DNA of 64,000 bases from contig CAMZMU010000041.1 of the NCBI GenBank assembly GCA_947311845.1, positions 111,777,407 through 111,841,406 on the forward strand. The letters are read 5' to 3'. Numbering within the stretch: position 1 is the first letter of the stretch; every line of letters begins with the position of its first letter. A program made the translations under genes and the position numbers. Below the pieces are notes generated by a model. The model was not told the DNA's origin. It searched no databases and saw only the letters and a list, made by a program, of their open reading frames with translations. Source of the DNA: Poa pratensis. Its lineage: Eukaryota; Streptophyta; Magnoliopsida; Poales; Poaceae. Positions 56,247 through 64,000 of this stretch are shown here, one piece after another.

Positions 56247-58707
56247 TGAACAATACGATATAAATTCGCAACGCCACACATTTGAGCATGTAGTTTGTGA
56301 CCACAAGTGGTTTCGCCAACTCCCAAATTCCGGCGGAATAAGAGATGACACTAAAAATTCGGTACTGACAAAAACACACTATCACAATGAATATGGTGTA
56401 GAGGATTCAAGATGAATGCTTACACAATTCAACAGAGGTTTAACATAGCTAAACACGTTCTAACACTGATTCTCAGTGCACCCCTATGTATATATAGGAG
56501 GAGGGCGTGACCTGCAACAATAACACAATTCGAACTAGGACTCTAACCTGGTTCAAATCGATTTATTACAAACCATCCCGATAGGACCTAGTCTGACCAC
56601 CTAGGCTAACATGCCCTCGTAATTTTATGGTGCACCTTAGACGTGCAGCAGCTTATCATCGTCTATCTAGTGCGCCACATATCACTTAATTAACTTGGCC
56701 CCTTCACATGCAGAAATTGTTGTTGGCTATCCTAGAGCCAGGCTTCTCTCTAGTTGTGTTCCATCTTCAATTGGTGTGCGTCTGCAGTTAAAAAAAAGTT
56801 GTGTGTCTGCCTCCTTGTTCTCCCGTGCAATTCTTGATAACGGTAACTAGCTTGCGATGATCTTCGTGCATCTCCACTCCTCCATGTGCCAAGTATGATG
56901 AAAGGATCGAAGACTTGCACAACCCGGGGTCAAAGGTGTACAACCTTCTAGATACCCCGGAGGTTGCCCTGGGAGGGCCTGAAGTTCTGGGCCCCGGAGG
57001 TTTATGGGTTAACCTACGGGCTTTACAAATTCGCCCGTTGATTGATGGGGCACATCCTTCTTAATTAATGAAAAGGCAAAAGTTATACGCGCAATTTTTT
57101 GTGCTTAATTAACTTTGATTGCATATGGTCATGTTTAAGCCTAAAAATTATATGCACATTTTTTATATTCATTCTATACAAGCATGTATTTTCGCAATCT
57201 TTTGAAATTTAACTAATGCAATTTTTCCTAAAATTTAAATTCAAGTTTATATATATATATTCCAAATATTCCCTCCAGTAGTCTCACTATTATAGTAGGG
57301 ATGTTATAGTTATAATTTGTTTCTCATAATTAACCCAGCCACTATGAGTTAGGCACAATATACCCCATCCTAACTTTTATCCTAAAGGTAATCAACGGTG
57401 GGTGCTAGATGATATGGTCTTGCTTGAACAACACGGTATAAATTCGCAAGACCACACATTTGAGCATGTAGTCTGCGACCACAAGTGGTTTTGTCAACTC
57501 CCAAATCCCGGCGGAATAAGAGATGACACTAAAATTTCGGTAGTGACAAAAACACACTATCACAATGCATATGGTGTAGATGATTCAAGGTGAATGCTTG
57601 CACAATTCAACAGAGGTTTAACACAGCTAAACACGATCTAACCCTGATTCTCAGTGCACCCCTATGTATATATAGGAGGAGGGGGTAACCTGCAACAATA
57701 ACATACTCCCTCAGTATCAAAAATATAAGATGTTTTCGCATGTTTGGGGCCCAAATGTATCTAGACATGTTTTAATGCAAGATTCACATGAATTTTGCAC
57801 TAAAACATGTCTAGGTACATTTGGGCCTCAAACATGCTAAAACATCTTATATTTTTGATACAGAGGGAGTAATTCGAACTAGGACTCTAACCTGGTTCTA
57901 ATTGATTTATTACAAACCATCCCGATAGGACCCAGTCCGACCACCTAGGCTAACATGCCCTCGTAATTTCGTGGTGCACCTTAGACGTGCAACAACTTAT
58001 CATCGTCTATCATAGTGCGCCACGTATCACTTAATTAACTTGGCCATGTAGAAGTTGTTGTTGGCTGTCCTAGTGCCAGGCTTCCCTCTAGTTGTGTTCC
58101 ATCTTCAATTGTTGTGCGTCTGCCTCCCTCTTCACCCACGTACATTTCTTGATAACGGTAACTAGCTTGTGATGATCTTCGTGTATCTCCACTCCTCCAT
58201 GTGCCATGCATGTTGAAAGGATCGAAGAGTTGCACAACCTGAGGTCAAAGGTGTACAACCTTCTCGATACGGGCTTTACAAAGAGTTTCTATCGAATTGG
58301 TTGTTCGCCCTTTGATTGATGAGGGCACATCCTTCTTAATTAATGAAAAGGCAAAAGTTATATGTGCAACGTTTTGTGCTTAATTAACTTTGATTGCATA
58401 TGGTCATGTTTAAGTATAAAAAATTATATGCGCATGTGCATTTTTATATTCATTATATACAAGCATGTATTTTCACAATGTTTTGAAATTTAACCGATGT
58501 GATTTTTCCTAAAATTGAAATTCAAGTTTAGATATACATAGGTTCCAAATATTCCCTCTAGTAGTCTCACTATTATAGTAGGGCTGTTATAGTTATAATT
58601 TGTTTCTCATAATTAACCCAGCCACCATGAGTTAGGCATAATATACCCCATCCTAACTTTTATCCTAAAGGTAATCAACCGTGGGTGCTAGATGATATGG
58701 TCTTGCT
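56247..58707. repeat. Tandem segmental duplication of an LTR-like unit (about 1.2 kb each)
   Basis: Copy 1 is 56247-57424 and copy 2 is 57425-58707. Both begin tgaacaa(t/c)acg(a/g)tataaattcg and end ggtgctagatgatatggtcttgct. They differ by scattered substitutions, by small indels, and by a Stowaway MITE present only in copy 2. The minus strand has a TATA-like tatatatacata about 235 bp from one edge, so the unit may be part of an LTR. No coding potential. Confidence 0.85.
57706..57869. mobile_element. Stowaway MITE (164 bp) in copy 2 of the duplication
   Basis: Ends CTCCCTCAGTATCAAAAATATAAG and, inverted, CTCCCTCTGTATCAAAAATATAAG. TA duplicated at 57704-57705 and 57870-57871. The long inverted repeats make most of it a hairpin. 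Copy 1 of the duplication preserves the empty site (aataacacaattcgaac). Confidence 0.93.
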
Positions 58708-59696
58708 TTATGCTTGTCATGGAATTCTTTTAGGAAGATCTAGTGCTCCTCTTGCTAGTATGTCTACTTTCTAGTATTTGCATGATGATGAGACCAATAT
58801 GATATATTTAGGTGTGCCTCGAAAGGATTGGACTAGCTCAGACCCAAACAACTCTTTGATGCGTGTACATTTGGAAAACCATGTACATGTCATTTGTTTC
58901 CTCTTATCACCCTATCCATGTGTTTATAATGACAACTGCTATGTTGTTATTCAAATACATGAACAATTTTATGAATTGTTTCAGAATGAAAAGTATGTAC
59001 TTCGATGCAACTTTCGTTATTTATGAAGTGTGTCACGACCGCGGAATCTGAAATGTAGAAACGGATAAAAGAAGAGAGAGACGTCTCTAGCAAGTAATTT
59101 TTTTTGTTACATGTAGATTGGTTGATGAAAATAAATCTTTTTTAGATTACATACAATTTTTATCGATGAAAATAAAATTGGTAACCGCATCAAGACAGTA
59201 CCAAACCATTAAGGATACACACCCTCTACAAAAATGCACAAGAACATTAGACTCATAAAGAGTTAAAGGTTGAACAAAAAGAAAATAAAAATCATGAAGA
59301 ACAATAACTACAATAGTCATCTTCACGTTCAAAACTACCCAACACATCATAGCTTTGTTGCAAAAATGCACATTCCACAACTAAAAGGGGAAATAATAAT
59401 GTCGGCCGACATCATATTGCAAAGGTAAAATGAGCCACTGGATCACTGGCCTAGGCATGGTCGCAATGTTGATTAGAATCGCCACTGACGAAGAGGTGCA
59501 GGTGTGAAACTTTACCCGGAGAAGGAGCATGGTGTGGGCAAGAGCCACTGGATCCAAGAAGCCAAGTGACACACATAGCACCACCACCTAATCCTCAAAT
59601 CAGGACTTCACCCACAAGGTTGAAATTGTACCACACTCACTCTCGCTGACCTCCCATCAAAGAACAACCACACAGCAAAGAAAGCCAATGACACGT
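58708..59696. other. Unassigned region next to the Copia LTR
   Basis: A plus-strand frame at 58778-59026 (MHDDETNMIYLGVPRKDW) is open for 82 codons but shows no domain I know; it could be a retroelement scrap. The remainder has no features. Confidence 0.35.
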
Positions 59697-60149
59697 TGAA
59701 AGGACAAGGATGTCGCCTAGAGGGGGGGGGGGGTGAATAGGCGATTAAAACTTTTCCGGTTTAGGCTTGCTAATTGCGGAATAAAACTAGGTGTTTAAAT
59801 TAACAAGCCAACAACTAAATAAACTAGGCTCACCTATGTGCACCAACAACTTATGCTAAGCAAGACAAGCAACAAGGTGATAGCAATATAGAATACTTCA
59901 AGCACGAAGGCTATCACAATGTAAAGTGCATAAGTAAAGAGCTCGGGTATAGAAATAACCGAAGCACGCGGAGACGAGGAAGTATTCCCGAGTTCCTCCT
60001 TGAAAGGGAGTACGTCTCGTTGGAGAGGTGTGAACCGACACAACGGTTCAACAACCACAAAGGTTTCACCCTCTTCTCCGATGAACCGCACCACAAAGGT
60101 TTGGTTCACCTTCCACTATCGGTATTCCTTCGAGGCGGAATCCGGAGCC

Positions 60150-60259
60150 TTTCAACAACAATCCGAGGCACAACCCACAAAGGGATTGGGGGCTCCCGAA
60201 CGGCTTTCAACAACAATCCGAGGCACAACCCACAATGGATTGGGGGCTCCCGAACGGCT
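60150..60259. repeat. 55-bp direct repeat in the LTR
   Basis: tttcaacaacaatccgaggc...gattgggggctcccgaacgg, twice in tandem (from 60150 and from 60205), with a 2-base difference in length. Confidence 0.85.
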
Positions 60260-60693
60260 TCAAGTGACCACACAAGGGTCCAACCACCACAAAGGCGTCT
60301 AGGGTCCAAGGACCCAAGAGTAACAAGTCCACACGCTTTCAACTTCCACGAATCCTCGTGGAGAGCACACCGATGCACCAAATGCAAAAGGCAAGAGCAC
60401 AAGTGCTCAAATCCTTCACTCTCAAATTCCAACAAAGCAACAAATGCTTATGGGGGAATAAGAGAGGAAGAACAAAGAGGAGAACCACACAAGAACTCCA
60501 AGAACTAGATCCACTAGGTTCCCCTCACTTAGAGGAGATATGATTGGTGGAAATGTAGATCTAGGTCTTCTCCTTCAATCCTCCAAAGATCAAAGAGTTT
60601 GGGTGGAGGGATTGGGAGTATCAAAGAAATGAGCTTGCAACAATGGAGGAGAGAGAAATCTGGGCGAGCTACTTGGCTGGAGGAGGTGGAGGG

Positions 60694-60704
60694 GTATTTA
60701 TACC
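60694..60704 (-). promoter_or_regulatory. TATA box of the Sirevirus-like LTR
   Basis: On the minus strand gtataaatacc, within the palindrome ggaggggtatttatacccctcc. Confidence 0.6.
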
Positions 60705-60756
60705 CCTCCAGAAATTCTAGCCGTTGCCTTCAAAACCACACAGTTTTCACTTGGGC

Positions 60757-60915
60757 CGGAACTTCCGGTTGGGCCGGAACTTCCGTCCAAGAACTTCCGG
60801 ACCCCCAGAAAAGCGACTAAAAAACGGTACTGCACTCGGCCGGAACTTTGGCCGGAAATTTGCCGGAACTTCCGGATGGCCGGAATTTCCGGCCAAACCG
60901 GAACTTCCGCCCCCA
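60757..60915. repeat. Cluster of palindromic ccggaacttccgg motifs
   Basis: ggccggaacttccg or a close form occurs about six times within 160 bp, just upstream (minus strand) of the LTR TATA box. The core ccggaacttccgg is self-complementary. Confidence 0.8.
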
Positions 60916-61811
60916 GAAAACTGCAAAACACGAACGAAAACGATATCTTGATCATCCGGACTCCGTTTTCGATGTTCTCGGGCTCGTTGGAATCGCAACG
61001 AAGAGCTTTACAAGATCATGCAGAGAAACATCATAGTCCAACAATGGAAGATAAAACCAAATGGAGAAAGGTAAAACCTCTCTAAAAAGGAATGATCGGC
61101 AAACCTCCAAAACCGAAAACGCAACAAGTTTTCCATACGAAATTCGTTTTCGATGAACTTGGGCTTGTCGTGAAGATCACAACAAGCACCAAAACCAACA
61201 AGGAGAAAACCAAATAAGAACCAAGAAAGATGAATGCCAAGTATGCAAAGGTTTGAGCTCTCCACAAAGATGCGATCAAGTTACTCACTTGAGAGCCCCT
61301 CTTGATAGTACGCCGTCTATCCTAAAACCCGGTCTCCCACTAACAACATGAGACCGGTAAAATAGAAAACCTATCAAGATCATACCTTTGCCTTGCGCAT
61401 TCCACTTGAGCTCGATGATGACGATCTTGACTCTCTCAAGTTGGAACACCTTTCTTGATTGTGCTTGCTAGCACATGCTTGATGAAGACTTCTCCAAATG
61501 CTCCCCCATACTCCATTATGGGAGGGCCTCGCTAAGCTCCGTCTTCATGTCTCCTTTGCAAGCTTCAATCAAATGATATCTTTCGAGTTGGATCATATTG
61601 AGCTTGCACTTCATCTTCTCTACACATGACCATTCTTCATATAAACCCTTGAATAGAGCATTGGTCATCATGAAATCTTCTAGAGTCCAACACATGAACT
61701 CCAATCTTTACCTATGGACAAGATCTACAAGTGTATCTCAATGCAAACATTAGTCCATAAGGATTGTCATTAATTACCAAAACCACGCATGGGGCAACAC
61801 ATGCACTTTCA

Positions 61812-64000
61812 ATCTCCCCCATTTTGGTAATTGATGACAATCCCTTTTACGAGGGTTTATATAATGAATTAAGCAACCAAGCAACACAAAGAGCAAGGAT
61901 GCAAGAGCAAGAAAGGCAAATGCTTGAGAACGAAACTAAAGCATAAAACCAAACTCTTAAACCCTCTAAACTTCTCCCCCATTGGCAACGATTGCCGAAA
62001 TGGGTGAAAAATAGAAGGCCAATATAATAAGAGCTCCCCCATAATGTGTGCATTTCTCATAATATGAGTGAAATCAAATGCACATATCCAATAACGAATA
62101 GTTGGAAAGGAGATCAAACTATATTGAGGATCCAAAGATTGCAAATGAAAATCAAATAGAAAGATACTTCAACGAAAGAAGCAAGCAATCAAAAGGATCC
62201 GAAAAATGTTCTAAATATCAAGAGGGAACTCCCCAAGGTACGTGCACAAATAGGATTTCTATTTCAATATAGTGTGCACAACATGGAATCCTCACTCCCT
62301 CCTAGATAAATTCGAACACAAGCCCATGCAAGAGAATATAAATGAGAAGTGAGGCAAACAACTTGCAACAAATACACTCATTTTGCAACATGAGCAAGGA
62401 GCGGCAAATAAAAGGATGGGTGTGAGATATAAAGACATTTTAGGAGACTAATACAAGGATGAGCAAAATCATCAACATAGTCTTTCAAAAAGTGTTGCAC
62501 ATAGTGCATATCATGTCTTTCACATACTCACACACCAACGGAGATAAATCAAATAGCTCCACAAGCTTAGAAGGATGCACAAAGCATAACACAAAAAATA
62601 AAGCTTGTGCCTTTTAGAAACCACCAAAGAATCAAAAGCAATAAGAGGTGGTCACTAAAGAATTGGAATATCAATTAAAGATGTAACTATTCTCATGTGT
62701 ATAAGTTTCTAAGTAGACACGAATCACGAAGATATAAGTCCACAAATAAACATGTACACACAAAATAGGTACAAAGGTAAGGGTCATGATATCCAAGAGG
62801 AAGTCATAAATACACCAATAAGATTTTTGCTTAAAAGCATAGCACAAAGCTCAATTTTATCTTAAAGGGATATAGATGAACTTCCAACCTATACTCATCA
62901 TAGCATCAAAAACTATCCACAAAGGATAAAGGTGATAAACGGGATGCTCCGAGTAAGATAACAAGTATCACAAAACGCAAATGATTTTGAAAATTCATCA
63001 ATGTTGCACATGAGAGACTTTAAGTAGAAAGTGCTAGATTGACATAAATGGGATCGATGAATCATGAAAATGATTATATATATTCCCTTTGATATGTAAT
63101 CATCCCGGCTAACTCACATTTGCAATAAAGACGTTTTGCAAGAATCAAAAGAATTGCAACCAAAGAGATTCATGCCATGAAACAACCTACACAAGGTTGA
63201 GAGCTAGAAAAGTATGCATGAGGTAGATACTTGTTACCGAGATAGCATTGGTGATGTAGAAGATAGGAGCTCATGATCATCCAAGCTTGGCTCCAATAAG
63301 CACATGGTGACAACACCTTCCTTGTAGATGAGACAAGCTTCCAATGCATCTCCAATATACCTAAAACAAATTCAAGTACAAATGGTACCCAAACTCATTG
63401 GGTCCAAAGTAGTTAGAGCAACTACAATACATAGGACAAACTCCACATAACTATGTGCATATAGATATGAAATTGAATTTCATGCACATCTTAGCATTTA
63501 GGATTTGATGGAGTTTATCCTATATATTGGATCAACGAAAGTAAGCATGCCATAAGATATACATATAATAAATATGCATGCACATGACTTTCAAGAACCA
63601 AACGAGATATAATTTAGACAAAACACCAAGTAAACCAACAAAGCACACACAAGTGTGACAAGAAAACAAAGTGTCCAAATTATATCAAATACCAAATCAA
63701 CACATGAGTGAAGATACCACTTTGAAAAGATACCAATGAAACAAGATACCAATGATGAAAATATCATCAAGGAATAAACCAAACCCTCTACATTTTCATG
63801 ATGGCACAAAGTACCAAGACGAAAATGTTGTCTTCAAGAGACATATCATCGGGATCAAATACCAAATGAAGACAACTAATGTTCAAAAACATAGGATTGC
63901 TCCCCCAAGATGTGTGCATTATTTATGATTTTGCATTTGAATACAAAATGCACACAAATGAGATCATCACTCTCCATAAATATATTATTCGACCACTAGT
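61812..64000 (-). mobile_element. 3' internal region of the Copia (Sirevirus-like) element, continues beyond the window
   Basis: Read on the minus strand this lies directly upstream of the 3' LTR. No pol domain is reached; the visible 2.2 kb are noncoding and A-rich on the plus strand. Several gggggag-type tracts recur (61814-61818, 61976-61982, 62034-62039, 63902-63906), often next to a phrase like atgtgtgcat. Multiple polypurine tracts before the 3' LTR are a known Sirevirus trait. The pol region should lie right of the window. Confidence 0.6.

Larger units (their letters stand above)
59697..61811 (-). repeat. 3' LTR of a large Copia (Sirevirus-like) element, 2115 bp
   Basis: On the minus strand it starts TGAAAGTGCATGTG right after a polypurine tract (aaaatgggggagat at 61825-61812) and ends CCTTTCA, the inverse of its start. 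Palindromic TATA gggtatttataccc lies near 60692-60705 (minus TATAAATA). It contains two 55-bp direct repeats (from 60150 and 60205) and a cluster of ccggaacttccgg motifs. The left flank is CACGT. The other LTR is outside the window. Confidence 0.75.

Noticed and set aside
58778..59026. 82-codon ORF as a host gene
   Set aside because: No domain, no start context or splice structure, and it sits between repeats; listed only inside an unassigned region.
1..64000. tRNA, rRNA or organelle insertions
   Set aside because: No cloverleaf-type sequence or organelle gene was recognised on reading; a tRNAscan run would be decisive.

Overview
The window is a plant nuclear segment, almost certainly from a Triticeae grass (wheat, barley, rye or Aegilops). 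Most of it is nested transposable elements of Triticeae type: Tat-lineage and Sabrina/Athila-like Gypsy elements, Copia LTRs, CACTA, Harbinger/Tourist, Stowaway and Helitron-like sequences. Only two recognisable host genes stand out, at 40-49 kb.

Layout. 1-1578 is the right end of a plus-strand LTR element: 3' internal sequence, then an LTR at 544-1578. It sits in the 3' region of a minus-strand Tat-lineage Gypsy element (1579-13864) that carries decayed gag and pol, a 5' LTR at 13368-13864, and an intron-bearing antisense gene at 2.5-6.1 kb. A complete, young, non-autonomous Sabrina-like Gypsy element lies at 14051-22139, with 1571-bp LTRs and target duplication AGTAC. A CACTA end, a Helitron-like element and a TIR element follow (22.4-24.1 kb). 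A Copia LTR (24093 to about 25560, resuming 31819-32442) is split by a second, truncated Tat element. LTR debris, a 141-bp tandem duplication, a MITE, a Harbinger element (34726-36643) and a TIR element holding a B3-domain pseudogene (36999-39366) fill the space up to the genes.

Host genes. An omega-3 fatty acid desaturase (FAD3 type, 8 exons, 39969-43293, plus strand) lies tail to tail with an ortholog of DWARF53 (SMXL family, 3 exons, 44067-48594, minus strand). The stop codons are about 0.77 kb apart. From memory, the same two genes are neighbours at the ends of rice chromosomes 11 and 12 short arms, so this is probably conserved microsynteny. The D53 gene looks intact (about 1116 residues, RGKT motif and FDLNLP EAR motif present). 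The FAD3 gene has all three histidine boxes, but exon 5 is one base short of a multiple of three. It is therefore frameshifted unless a splice acceptor 8 bases downstream is used. The two genes act in unrelated processes: linolenic acid synthesis in the ER and strigolactone signalling in the nucleus.

49-64 kb is again repeat-rich: a decayed Harbinger transposase, a 2.06-kb CACTA element with a small broken ORF, a Tourist and a Stowaway MITE, and AT-rich sequence without genes. A 1.2-kb tandem duplication follows, in which only the second copy carries a Stowaway MITE. The window ends in a large minus-strand Copia (Sirevirus-like) 3' LTR and its internal region, running off the edge.
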